A DNA stretch of 64,000 nucleotides from Syntrophomonas sp. DTU019 (GTDB lineage: Bacteria; Bacillota; Syntrophomonadia; Syntrophomonadales; Syntrophomonadaceae). The stretch spans positions 434,001 to 498,000 of the forward strand of contig CAJYDM010000001.1 of NCBI GenBank assembly GCA_913757435.1. The letters are read 5' to 3'. Below the pieces are notes generated by a model. The model made no database searches. It was not told the DNA's origin and saw only the letters and a program-made list of their open reading frames with translations. Position numbers and translations under genes: made by a program. Positions 24,501-32,260 of the stretch are shown piece by piece; position 1 is the stretch's first letter; every line of letters begins with the position of its first letter.

Positions 24501-24683
24501 GTTTTCCACTTCCTGCGGCCCGGCCCCGGAATAGGTACTCATTACCGCCACCACTGGGATCTCCATGTCCGGGTACAGGTCTAATGACAGACGTGAATAA
24601 GTAAAGAAGCCTAGAATAACGACCACCATCACCAGAATGGCCATGGATACCGGGCGGCGTATGGAGAACTCTACCAGTTTCAT
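21558..24683 (-). CDS. RND efflux pump, HAE1/AcrB type
   Basis: A 1041-residue inner-membrane proton-driven exporter. It has the twelve-helix layout: N-terminal MKLVEFSIRRPVSMAILVMVVVILGF, first periplasmic loop (about 35-330), TM2-6 including FLRKARSTLIVFTSIPLSIIATF and GLALGLGRIVDDSIVVFENI (the TM4 proton-relay aspartates, near 395-414), a second loop (about 560-850), and TM8-12. Its stop overlaps nothing, but its start overlaps the adaptor gene by four bases (24680-24683). Substrate cannot be read. Such pumps are less common in Gram-positive lineages but do occur in Clostridia. Confidence 0.95.
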   Translation of the reverse strand: MKLVEFSIRRPVSMAILVMVVVILGFFTYSRLSLDLYPDMEIPVVAVMSTYSGAGPQEVENQVTKPLESAIANVSSIKQLDSISSEGSSVIIVQFDWGMNVDNAAQEISEKISLVEGFLPDTATKPMVVKMDPNMMPVIQIGISGAADLTQLQAVAEDIIEPRLARIPEIASVVITGGNTREVRVDIDPVKLENYGLSISQVTQVLQMENFNVSGGKVVQGNREMYVRNLQQFKSLDDIRQVSINTMDGRSVHLGEIAVIEDTTQDVTQITRVNGLPAVGIHCLKQSDANTVKACESVKAELEIIEQELNLDLDIAVIMDQSQYIQQSIQSTVRMILEGSLLAMLVLFLFLRKARSTLIVFTSIPLSIIATFVVMYFSDYTINLITMGGLALGLGRIVDDSIVVFENIFRHRSLGLSPYEAARKGATQVGNAVIATTLAILAVFLPMAFVEGIASILFKPLAMTVCFAIFCSLIVSLTVIPLLSSRMLTNQVMAAEPNLKNPISRLIVKFGDWLDGFGERYQALLARVLGKRRVVIIGVTIAMVASCAAIPLVGAEFIPGMDSGEIAVNIETDKGNQLAQTDQLIREAEDKLREFPEVQTIFSSVGSSGGMTMSLASGTDTGTLYVKLTPKNERQDDVNAIAEKMRTSLQDIAGAKIEVSAADAASMMGSTSAITVQIRGADLEVLKQLSEEVAGIVRQVPGTREVVSTLTEGKPEMQVHIDRARAAAFGLTPMQVSNEISAAMQGRVATQYRVDGQEVDVKVGFNPNTQKDMDYLTNLSIMNPAGMLVKLSSVARFEIAQGPISISRVDQVRSAQITGDLFNRDLNSVMQDIKARVAEIDVPAGYTVEYVGTDQEMIETFINLVLALILAIILCYSVMAILYESFFDPFVIMFSVPTAFIGVILALLLTGIPLSVPGFIGVIMLVGIVVANAIVFVDYLKQMREEGMEREEAILETGRVRLRPILMTALATILAMLPLAVGIGEGSESLQPLGIVVIGGLLVSTLVTLVLVPVVYTILDDWVNAFKSRRRARKAVARPPA

Positions 24684-25819
24684 GCCTTACCCTCCTCGGC
24701 GGCCACTTTTACCAGGGTGCCGTCTGAAACCAGGGTGTTGCCTTTGACGATGACTTGAGTCCCCGGTTCAAGCCCGGCGGTAATCTGTATGAGGCGATCG
24801 TTGGAGATCCCGGTCTTAACCTCCAGGGGGCGGGCGCGGTTATCGGCATCCACGGTGTAGACCACGCTCTTGTCGGCTCTGGCAATAACGGCTTCAATCG
24901 GTACACAGAGGGTGTCTTCAGCCTGTTCAGTAGCCATCACCACTTCGGCAAACATGCCGGGACGCATCTGCGCCTGGGGCTCTTCTAGTTCCACCTGTAC
25001 GGTGAAGTTGCGTTTCATCAGGTCGGCCATAGGATCCACACTTATGATCCGGGCCGCAAACGGTTCGCTGCCCAAGGAAGTTATGTAAACGTTGGCTTTA
25101 CTGCCCGTCTTGATGAAATTAACATCGGACTCACTGACCAAAACCTCCACCTGCAACCGGGAGGTATCACTGACAACCGCCACCGGGCTCTGCGGAGAAG
25201 CGGTATCGCCCAGGGAAACCGATATGCTTCCTACTATGCCGCTGATAGGTGCGGTCAAGTTGCAGTTGTTAATTTGATCCTGCAGGCTGAGCAGGGCCGC
25301 TTCGGCTGAGGCTACACTGGCTTCTACTGCCCCCGCTGCCAGAGTTTCGTATTGTAAGCGGGCGGCCTCCAGGGCATTATCGGCGATGGCCCCGGCCTGG
25401 TGCAGCTCTTGCATACGTTCATAATTAAGGCGCGCATTCTCTAATTGCAGTTTATTGGAAACCTCCTGGGCGCGGGTGGAGGCTACCATAGCTTCGGCCT
25501 GCTTTAGTGCAGCCTGCAGCCCGGTGCTGTCCAAGCCCACCAGGGTCTGCCCCGCTGCTACACGGTCCCCGGGCTTCACCATAATCTGAGTCACCCGGCC
25601 CGGCATCTTGGGCATCACTGGGGCTTCATTGGCACCCCTGATTTTGCCGGCATAGCGTGCGCTCCTGGCAATAAACTGATTTTGTGCTACTGCCACATTC
25701 ACTGTCAGCTCGGTTTCTTTGGCTACTTCCTGGCTTTGATTGCAGCCGCTGACCAGGGTAAAACTGGCCAATAAAGTGAACAACAGCAGCCAAACCTTCC
25801 ACTGAGACCTTGTCTTCAC
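24680..25819 (-). CDS. RND periplasmic adaptor (membrane fusion) lipoprotein
   Basis: 379 residues linking the pump to an outer component. The signal peptide ends in a lipobox-like VSGC (Cys26), suggesting lipid anchoring. The biotinyl-lipoyl-like half motifs (ANEAPVMPKMPGRVTQIMVKPGDRV and LTAPISGIVGSISVSLGD) flank a coiled-coil hairpin (about 105-185). A beta-barrel and membrane-proximal domain follow. The gene overlaps the pump start by four bases. Its promoter (25871-25900) has a perfect TATAAT, and a palindrome just downstream of it looks like the TetR operator. Confidence 0.94.
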   Translation of the reverse strand: MKTRSQWKVWLLLFTLLASFTLVSGCNQSQEVAKETELTVNVAVAQNQFIARSARYAGKIRGANEAPVMPKMPGRVTQIMVKPGDRVAAGQTLVGLDSTGLQAALKQAEAMVASTRAQEVSNKLQLENARLNYERMQELHQAGAIADNALEAARLQYETLAAGAVEASVASAEAALLSLQDQINNCNLTAPISGIVGSISVSLGDTASPQSPVAVVSDTSRLQVEVLVSESDVNFIKTGSKANVYITSLGSEPFAARIISVDPMADLMKRNFTVQVELEEPQAQMRPGMFAEVVMATEQAEDTLCVPIEAVIARADKSVVYTVDADNRARPLEVKTGISNDRLIQITAGLEPGTQVIVKGNTLVSDGTLVKVAAEEGKA

Positions 25820-25847
25820 AAAAAACCCTCCACTTCTCTACATTGCC

Positions 25848-25863
25848 GACTGACTGGTCGGTC
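25848..25863. promoter_or_regulatory. Probable TetR operator at the adaptor-pump promoter
   Basis: GACTGACTGGTCGGTC is a near-perfect palindrome placed just downstream of the -10 box, about where transcription starts. The half site GGTCGGTC recurs at the TolC promoter. Confidence 0.6.
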
Positions 25864-25870
25864 TTTTAGA

Positions 25871-25900
25871 ATTATACCTTTAAGCCTGTCCAGAGCACAA
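25871..25900 (-). promoter_or_regulatory. Promoter of the adaptor-pump-TetR operon
   Basis: On the minus strand TTGTGC, 18 bases, TATAAT. The -35 is weak, the -10 perfect. No other gene lies in the 95-base gap. Confidence 0.6.
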
Positions 25901-25914
25901 CCAGGAATTGCAGC

Positions 25915-27516
25915 CTAGTTGCTCGTCATTTCCCGATAGTGAAGCACCGCAATAGCTGGCGGGGACGCATCCGCTCCGGCATTAGTCCTGCCATGCCATA
26001 AGAGCCAGTATTCATGGCCCGCTAAAACCTCTAATGGTCGCAGCCGCAGCAGATTTCCCAGCTGCTCGGTCTCAAAACTTATCCGCTCACCGCTTTGACT
26101 ATCGATCAATTCCAGGCCGTCACTACCATGCGGCCCTTTCTGGTTGAGGCCGTCGATGCTCAGAATAAGCGGCTCATCCATATCCAGCTGGTAGTATTCA
26201 CCCAAGAGGCGGTAATCGGGATAGTACACCGGCCAATGCCTCTTGATATCATAGCGGGAGAGTTCCACCGCGTTTTCAGTCCCGCCGCAACCATATTCCA
26301 CCTGAAGGATGTTGAGTTCATCGGTAAGGCTGTTCCAGGCCTCCCAGTAGTCATCACGGCGGGCCACTTCCAGGTCCACCACAAATTTGCCGGCTCCCAC
26401 CTCGATATAGGCTCTGCTGCAGCCCCCGACCGGCTGTGATAACAACAGCCAGGCTGCTTCCAGGGCCTGCTCAGAAGCCACCTCTACATCGGGGGCTACC
26501 CCTACTTGGTGTATTTTATGGCCTTGAGGAGAATAAAACTCGGCTACAGTCAGTTTTAATACATCACCATTCTCCAGGTTGAACATCTCCTGCATGGTGC
26601 CTTTGCCGAAACTGGTCTCCCCCACCAAGAGGGCGCGCTGATAATCTTTCAAGGCTGCCGCCAGCAATTCTGACGCGCTGGCGGTAGAGCCGTCCAGCAG
26701 CACTATCATCATTTCATCGATCATCTTCGCTTGGGGCCAGACTGGAAGCTGAAAGCGCTCCTCCTTCTGCTCCAGGACCATCATATTATTGACATCCATC
26801 AAGAATCCGGCCAGTTCCGCAGCAGTCAATATGTAACCGCCACTGTTGCCGCGCAGATCCAGTATCCATTGGTCACAGTCGGGATCCAGGGTGGTGATGT
26901 AATGCTCCATTTCAGAGGCAGTGTTGCTGCTGAAAGACCGCACCTGCAGATAAGCTATGCCATTATCCAGCTTTTGGCCTCGTACCGAGGGGATCGCCAT
27001 ATAGGCCCGCTTAAGGGTCAGGTCGAATTGTTCCTCACCCCGAACAATAGTCATTGCCACCCTGGTGTTCTCTTTGCCTTGTAATTTGGTCTGGACCTGA
27101 TCCAGAGTCAGGCCTTGCACGGATACATAATCAATTCTCTTAACGAGATCTCCAACTTTGAGCCCTGCGGCTTCTGCCGGTGAAGCGGGCAGAATGTCAG
27201 TAACCAGAATTCCTTGGGGTGCCGTGTCCATGTAAATGCCGATCCCGCAGAACGAGCCGTCCAACTCGGCCATGAAAGAGTCATATTCTGACTGCTCCAG
27301 ATAAATACTGAAGGGGTCATTGAGAGCTGCCACAATTTCTGGAGCGGAGCGGATTTTATAGATGCCGGGGTCAATCTTGCCGGGATAGTATTGTTCGATC
27401 AGATCTATGACTTCTGCCCTGACCCCAGACATTGCCAGGGCAGGTTGAGTCCAGAGCAGACTGCTTATAAGCACCACCACCAGCAGTACCCTCAAATTGA
27501 TGCTAAATCTTACCAT
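25915..27516 (-). CDS. Secreted S41 family (C-terminal processing) protease
   Basis: 533 residues with signal peptide (about 1-28, ending QPALA). A PDZ domain (about 85-170: GIGIYMDTAPQGILVTDILPASPAEAAGLKVGD) precedes the tail-specific protease core. That core has LDLRGNSGGYI (219-229), the serine box DGSTASASELLAAALKD (275-291) and the base lysine in FGKGTMQE (Lys305). A 190-residue C-terminal extension of unknown beta type follows. It sits between the adaptor and TolC genes but has its own leader after the TolC terminator. A link to efflux is only positional. Confidence 0.9.
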   Translation of the reverse strand: MVRFSINLRVLLVVVLISSLLWTQPALAMSGVRAEVIDLIEQYYPGKIDPGIYKIRSAPEIVAALNDPFSIYLEQSEYDSFMAELDGSFCGIGIYMDTAPQGILVTDILPASPAEAAGLKVGDLVKRIDYVSVQGLTLDQVQTKLQGKENTRVAMTIVRGEEQFDLTLKRAYMAIPSVRGQKLDNGIAYLQVRSFSSNTASEMEHYITTLDPDCDQWILDLRGNSGGYILTAAELAGFLMDVNNMMVLEQKEERFQLPVWPQAKMIDEMMIVLLDGSTASASELLAAALKDYQRALLVGETSFGKGTMQEMFNLENGDVLKLTVAEFYSPQGHKIHQVGVAPDVEVASEQALEAAWLLLSQPVGGCSRAYIEVGAGKFVVDLEVARRDDYWEAWNSLTDELNILQVEYGCGGTENAVELSRYDIKRHWPVYYPDYRLLGEYYQLDMDEPLILSIDGLNQKGPHGSDGLELIDSQSGERISFETEQLGNLLRLRPLEVLAGHEYWLLWHGRTNAGADASPPAIAVLHYREMTSN

Positions 27517-27624
27517 AAGGCCTCCATACCTTTTTGTACAATATTTATATATTCTGGCAATAGATTATTAATCCCTTTTATTAAAAACGACTGAGAGGGC
27601 AAGGCACCGGACTGGGCTTGCACA

Positions 27625-27660
27625 ATAAAAAACCGGCTCATGGAGCCGGCGCAATAAATC
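27625..27660 (-). terminator. Terminator of the TolC-like gene
   Basis: GCCGGCTC and GAGCCGG(C) around a three-base loop, followed on the minus strand by TTTTTTATT. It lies within 40 bases of the stop codon. Confidence 0.85.
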
Positions 27661-27665
27661 CCAGA

Positions 27666-28811
27666 TCACATTCCATTCTGCTGTTGAGCAGTGCCTCCAG
27701 CAGCACTGGACTGCATAAGCGCGCTATAAGTCCAGGGCTTGTCAAAAACCATTTTCCAGGCTCCGTGTTGAAAAGCGAGAGCATCCAGAGAATTCTGTTT
27801 GGCCTGCAGGGATAATTCTGCAGCCTGCACCTCGGTCTTGGTAATCATGCCCAATTCATACTTCAGTTGTTTGATGCGCAGGTCTTCCCGGGCCAGCCGT
27901 TCCGCTTCCTGCAAGGCCGCATAGTTCTGTTCCATGATCAACAGATTATTGTAGAGGGTGCGTATAAACTGGCTCATCTGCTCTTTGGCATCCTGCGCGC
28001 TGAGTTTGGCTTTGTTGGCATCGACTTCCTTGGCCTCATAGGGATCCTGACCCGGATAAGTAAAATCATATAGATCCAGCTGGATCTCAGCGATCTTGGC
28101 GGCCTGTTCAGCCATCCACACCGAAGGACTGGCATTCAGGGTCTTGGCTATCTTTTCAGACATTATCACCGGTTCCAGAGCACGATACTCCGGTTTATCC
28201 AACAGTATGGGCCGGGAAGCAGGTTCCAGGCCGATCAATTGATTCAGAGTAAGTAAGGCATTGTCTAACGACTGCCGGGTGGTTTCTAAATTGTTCTGAG
28301 CCGCCTTATACTGCACCTCGGCGGCAGTTTTATCATACTCGCTGGCCATACCCTGCTGCAAACTCAAATAGGCCACATTCTGCAGCCAGGCGGCCTGATT
28401 AAAAGACTTCTGGGCATACTCCAGCTCTTCGCCGGCCTTGATCACATCGGTATAGGCCTTATATGCGGCCAGAACCACTTTATCCTCTTCCATGGTCAGG
28501 TTTTTCTGCGCCATTCGATAGTACATGTCCGAGGTCACCAGGCCAGTATACAATTGCCCGGTTCCGTAATCGGTCATGCCACGAGGGATGTAGCTTAATT
28601 GTTTTGCAAGCTCGTCACGAACCTCTTCGCTGCGATTCACATCAAAAGCCGCCTGCCGAATAGCCTTGCTGTGAGTTAATGCCATATTCACCGCTTGTTC
28701 AAGGGTTAAACCCGGGGTCTCATTCCCGCTCCCGGCATCGGCAATGGCTGGCGCAATGCTGCTGAAGGCTAAAAATATTGCCAGCATTATTATAATGACC
28801 CTTTTGTGCAT
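27666..28811 (-). CDS. TolC-family outer membrane efflux-like protein
   Basis: 381 residues with a signal peptide (MHKRVIIIMLAIFLAFSSIA, cleavage near 25). Two long coiled-coil regions begin with LTLEQAVNMALTHSKAIRQA (about 35-54) and KLSAQDAKEQMSQFIRTLYNNL; TolC proteins have two such repeats. It is shorter than Escherichia coli TolC (about 470 mature residues) and the beta-barrel strands are not obvious. In a single-membrane cell it cannot work as a classical outer-membrane channel. Its promoter carries a perfect TetR-type palindrome shared with the pump operon. Confidence 0.85.
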   Translation of the reverse strand: MHKRVIIIMLAIFLAFSSIAPAIADAGSGNETPGLTLEQAVNMALTHSKAIRQAAFDVNRSEEVRDELAKQLSYIPRGMTDYGTGQLYTGLVTSDMYYRMAQKNLTMEEDKVVLAAYKAYTDVIKAGEELEYAQKSFNQAAWLQNVAYLSLQQGMASEYDKTAAEVQYKAAQNNLETTRQSLDNALLTLNQLIGLEPASRPILLDKPEYRALEPVIMSEKIAKTLNASPSVWMAEQAAKIAEIQLDLYDFTYPGQDPYEAKEVDANKAKLSAQDAKEQMSQFIRTLYNNLLIMEQNYAALQEAERLAREDLRIKQLKYELGMITKTEVQAAELSLQAKQNSLDALAFQHGAWKMVFDKPWTYSALMQSSAAGGTAQQQNGM

Positions 28812-28845
28812 AAAAACCTTCCTTCCTGGAACTATATGTAACCTG

Positions 28846-28875
28846 ATTATAGCCTCAAACCGACCGGCCGGTCAA
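28846..28875 (-). promoter_or_regulatory. Promoter of the TolC-like gene
   Basis: TTGACC, 18 bases, TATAAT on the minus strand. The -35 end lies inside the operator palindrome, so bound repressor would block polymerase. Confidence 0.75.
28862..28873. promoter_or_regulatory. Probable TetR operator at the TolC promoter
   Basis: GACCGGCCGGTC is a perfect palindrome, extended by CGGTTT. It shares the GR(Y)CGGTC pattern with the site at 25848-25863. Confidence 0.6.
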
Positions 28876-28916
28876 CTTTTATATGCGCCCGCTCAACCTT
28901 GCCATACCGGGGTTTA

Positions 28917-29858
28917 TCAGTTCTTTGCCATGCTAATGATAACGGTGCGCATGACCGGGTCCCATTCTACCGAGGCGCCTAAGGCTTCGGCAATAGGAGC
29001 GATCGGCAGCATGGTGCGATCCTGCCAGATCTCCGGGGCCACATCCATATCGATCAGGGTTCCGTTATGATTAAGGGCCCTACTGCCAATCCAGATTTGC
29101 ACCGTTTGATCACCTTTGCTCAGCACCACGCTGCGGGTCTCTGCAAGCCACTGAATATGTTCATCAACTATCCCCAGATTATTGGCCACAAAGCGCACCG
29201 GCAGATAGGTGCGGTCATCTTTAATATAAGGAGCTACATCCATCTCCGCCTGCTGTTTACCATCCAGGCTGTAAAACGGGCTACCGATGGTGAAAACCAC
29301 GTGTTGCTGAGTTGGCTGTGGGGCGGGTTCGGGATCAGGATCCGGAATCGGCACTGGCACCAGTTTATAAGGCACCCTGGCGAACAGGTAGCGCCCCCCG
29401 CTTATGTTCGAATCCAGCGGTTCAATAGTCACTTCAATGTCGCCCAGGAAGTCCTTTACGGCAAATACCAGCGGAATCTCCAGACGGGAAACCTCGGTCG
29501 GGTCAGTGTCGACAAAAGTCAGTTCAACCGTACGTGCGTTACGCAGGATGGCCTCCACCGTACAGTTCTGACAGATCAGGTATTCACTCTTATAGCTGGC
29601 TCTGCCGCTGGAATCACTAGCCCATTCCACTCCCAGTGGCAGAATTATTTCGAATGTGTCCCCAGTCTGGATCTGATCCGGAAAATCTTCCTTCTCAGTT
29701 ATAGTCAGATCAGTACGCGGATATCCAGAGTAGTCCTTGGCCACTGATACCGCCCGGTTAACTGAATTGCTGGTTTCAGCTTGGACCAGGCCTGGTGCGG
29801 ATAGCAGCATCAGTAAGGCTAGCAGCATGATCATTAACCTTCTAGATGGCAAAATCAT
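28917..29858 (-). CDS. Secreted stalk-domain protein (copper amine oxidase N-terminal-like domain)
   Basis: 313 residues from ATG 29858 (an upstream in-frame ATG contains the GGAGG site). Signal peptide about 1-24, ending LVQA. Residues 35-165 are a beta-rich module of unknown type, shared in style with the next gene. The C-terminal 110 residues have the stalk-domain repeat: DVAPYIKDDRTYLPVRFVANNLGI and DVAPEIWQDRTMLPIAPIAEALGASVEWDPVMRTVII. Despite the family name no oxidase domain is present. Likely extracellular surface or adhesive role; unproven. Confidence 0.85.
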   Translation of the reverse strand: MILPSRRLMIMLLALLMLLSAPGLVQAETSNSVNRAVSVAKDYSGYPRTDLTITEKEDFPDQIQTGDTFEIILPLGVEWASDSSGRASYKSEYLICQNCTVEAILRNARTVELTFVDTDPTEVSRLEIPLVFAVKDFLGDIEVTIEPLDSNISGGRYLFARVPYKLVPVPIPDPDPEPAPQPTQQHVVFTIGSPFYSLDGKQQAEMDVAPYIKDDRTYLPVRFVANNLGIVDEHIQWLAETRSVVLSKGDQTVQIWIGSRALNHNGTLIDMDVAPEIWQDRTMLPIAPIAEALGASVEWDPVMRTVIISMAKN

Positions 29859-30028
29859 TATTACTACCTCCTTCATTTAGCTTTACGTTTCAAAGAAGTT
29901 TTCCTTTCTCTCCATTTTATCTCACTTTCCACAACCAATCCCAGGGTCAGCAGCCATTTTGTGCGATTGAAGACAAATTAATTACAAACCCTGATTAGAC
30001 CGCGCCTAAACCTAACGCAGCCAAAGAA

Positions 30029-30053
30029 GAGAGGCCCGCTTGCCGGGCCTCTC
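30029..30053 (-). terminator. Terminator of the large stalk-domain gene
   Basis: GAGAGGCCCG and CGGGCCTCTC form a ten-pair stem with a five-base loop; TTCTTT follows on the minus strand. It ends 30 bases past the stop. Confidence 0.8.
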
Positions 30054-30082
30054 CTGTTTTCAGGTATTAGACTGTGTGTGTA

Positions 30083-32260
30083 TTACAGAGTGATGGTTGC
30101 AGTCTGAGTAGCTGCATCCCAGGCCACATTTGCTCCGAAAGCCTCGGCTACAAAGCGGATGGGCAGGCAGGTGCGGCCAGCAGCGGTGATCTCAGGAGCA
30201 GTATCCATGGTGATGGCTGCGCCGTTGACCAGCATGGTGGTGCTGCCGATCTTAACTTGAACAACTTTGTCGTTCTTCATCAGGGTTACGGTCTGGTTAA
30301 CTGCATCCCAGATGATTCCATTGTCGCCAATGCCCAGGCCATAGGCCACGAAGCGCAGCGGCAGATAGGTGCGGTCATTCTTGATGTAAGGAGCCTGATC
30401 CATCGCAGCCTGGTCAACACCGTTGATCTGGTAAATAGTGTTGCCGATCACGAAGGTAGCTACTGCATAGGCATTGGGGTCAGCCGGGGTCACAACCTTG
30501 GCTGCGACAACGTTGATGCTGCCAGTTACAAATTCGCCTTCTTCGATAGTGGTAGGATCATCACCAGCTGCACGGCTGTTTTCGATTACAGCAGTTCCGC
30601 CGACTTTGATCTTCAGGTCGCCCTCAGGGATAGCACGGTTCAAGGTGATCTTGATATCGGAAACCTTGATGGTGCTCAGCTTAGTGCCTTCGGATTTGAT
30701 GGGGATATCAAGCTGGGTGTCGCCAACTATACGTACGTTAGCCTGGCTGATTTCCAGATTGCCATCGGTTACGGTCACTGTCGGGGTGGCTGCAAAAACA
30801 GCGCCTTCGGTCAGGGTCAGGGTAATTCTGCCATTGGATTCTTCATAGTTGAAGAAATCGGCCGGACCTTCCCGGTATTCATTGCTGATAGAATTCTTCT
30901 TGCCTTCGACCAGGGTCAGGTCAGCCACCGGCTGGCTCTGAATACCGATCTTGACTTCGTTGACTTTGTCGATGCTGGGGATAACCGGAGCAACGGCCTT
31001 GGCGATTACCAGGCTGGTCTCTTCCACGCCAGCGCCAAAGATTTTGGCTTCGATGTCGCCGGTCTTGTTGCCTTCAATGCTCAGGGTAAGCTTGAATTTC
31101 AGTTTGGCAGCGCTGGTGGATGCGGTATCGATGGGGATATCCACATAATTGTCATCACCGGTTACTTCAGGGTCATCGATTGCAAATCCCGCTCCGGTTA
31201 CGCTGACTTCTTTAAACTCGGTGATCTTGACCCATTCGGGCAATTCCACTGTCAGGTCGCGGTTGTTGAGCAGGGTATTGGCAACATTTTCTTCAATGAG
31301 GATGGTAGCGGTTTTCTGTTCAAATTTCCCTGCGATCAGTTCATTGACTTCGTCAACTTCGGCTTTAACGCCCCAGTCCACATAATTGGCAATGACCAGG
31401 TCGCCGTCAAAAACCTCACCATTTTCGTCATCAACCTTGATGCCCACTTCTACTTCACCGAAGGATGCAGAGCGGTTGGGATTGACAGCAGTCTCGATAT
31501 AAATAGTTCCGCGCTGATCGCTGCCCGGAGCTGTAAATTCGATTGTCAACTCACGGCCATCGACATCTACATCAGTACCTGTAGCGCCGGTGAATCCACC
31601 GCTGAAGCTGACGTCGATGTCGCCTTCTACCCAGCTGAAGTTACTGGGAAGCTTAACGACAACTTTGGCATCGCCATAGACGGTACCAACAGCTGATTCT
31701 CTCAGTTGGATGGTGCCAGCCTTGTTGCTGGAGTTTCTGGAAATCTTCTTGACTGAGTCAACTGTGGCGGTCATGTCGCCTTCAGCAACCCGGGCAAAAT
31801 TATAATCGCCACCGGTTACCGCAGAATCCAGAGGATCGACTGTTACTGCCAGGGTGCCAGTTGCGCCGTCAACCTCAAAAGCCAGGGGAATCTCAATGGT
31901 GTCTTGTGTAGCAGCCATGTTCCGCATGGTGACTTCAACAACCTTGCTGGATATCTTTTCGGCTACAAAGTTGGAGCCAGTAACATCAATATTCATGTCG
32001 TCGGTCCATTTTACCCCACTGGGCAGAATCAGTTCGAAAACATCGCCATCCTCGAAATGACCGGGGAAATCGCTGTCTTCTTTTAGTGTCAGCACGATAC
32101 CGGAAGCTTCACCGGCTTTCGTCACATAATCATCAGCGACGCTGATAACCTTGTTGATACTGTTGTCGGATTTGGCCTGGGCTACGCCAACGCCTACAAA
32201 CATAGTTGCCAGCATGGTGAGTACCAGCAATAATGCGAGTTTGCTCTTAAATTTACGCAA
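30083..32260 (-). CDS. Large secreted stalk-domain surface protein
   Basis: 725 residues from TTG 32260, eight bases after AAGGAGG; an open frame continues 24 codons upstream but lacks a ribosome site. The signal peptide (RKFKSKLALLLVLTMLATMF, cleavage near 29) is clear. Residues 35-600 contain repeated beta-sandwich-like modules (for example GDVFELILPSGVKWTDDM near 65-82, echoed in VKLPSNFSWVEGDIDVSF and VELPEWVKITEFKEVSV). The C-terminal 115 residues repeat the stalk domain (APYIKNDRTYLPLRFVAYGL, APEITAAGRTCLPIRFVAEAFG). It shares layout with the smaller upstream-placed paralogue at 28.9 kb. Probably an abundant surface or S-layer-like protein. Confidence 0.85.
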   Translation of the reverse strand: MRKFKSKLALLLVLTMLATMFVGVGVAQAKSDNSINKVISVADDYVTKAGEASGIVLTLKEDSDFPGHFEDGDVFELILPSGVKWTDDMNIDVTGSNFVAEKISSKVVEVTMRNMAATQDTIEIPLAFEVDGATGTLAVTVDPLDSAVTGGDYNFARVAEGDMTATVDSVKKISRNSSNKAGTIQLRESAVGTVYGDAKVVVKLPSNFSWVEGDIDVSFSGGFTGATGTDVDVDGRELTIEFTAPGSDQRGTIYIETAVNPNRSASFGEVEVGIKVDDENGEVFDGDLVIANYVDWGVKAEVDEVNELIAGKFEQKTATILIEENVANTLLNNRDLTVELPEWVKITEFKEVSVTGAGFAIDDPEVTGDDNYVDIPIDTASTSAAKLKFKLTLSIEGNKTGDIEAKIFGAGVEETSLVIAKAVAPVIPSIDKVNEVKIGIQSQPVADLTLVEGKKNSISNEYREGPADFFNYEESNGRITLTLTEGAVFAATPTVTVTDGNLEISQANVRIVGDTQLDIPIKSEGTKLSTIKVSDIKITLNRAIPEGDLKIKVGGTAVIENSRAAGDDPTTIEEGEFVTGSINVVAAKVVTPADPNAYAVATFVIGNTIYQINGVDQAAMDQAPYIKNDRTYLPLRFVAYGLGIGDNGIIWDAVNQTVTLMKNDKVVQVKIGSTTMLVNGAAITMDTAPEITAAGRTCLPIRFVAEAFGANVAWDAATQTATITL

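Noticed and set aside
30074-31696. A 540-codon plus-strand frame opposite the large stalk-domain gene
   Set aside because: It is an antisense shadow of biased codon use in the minus-strand gene, which has a signal peptide, ribosome site and recognisable domains.
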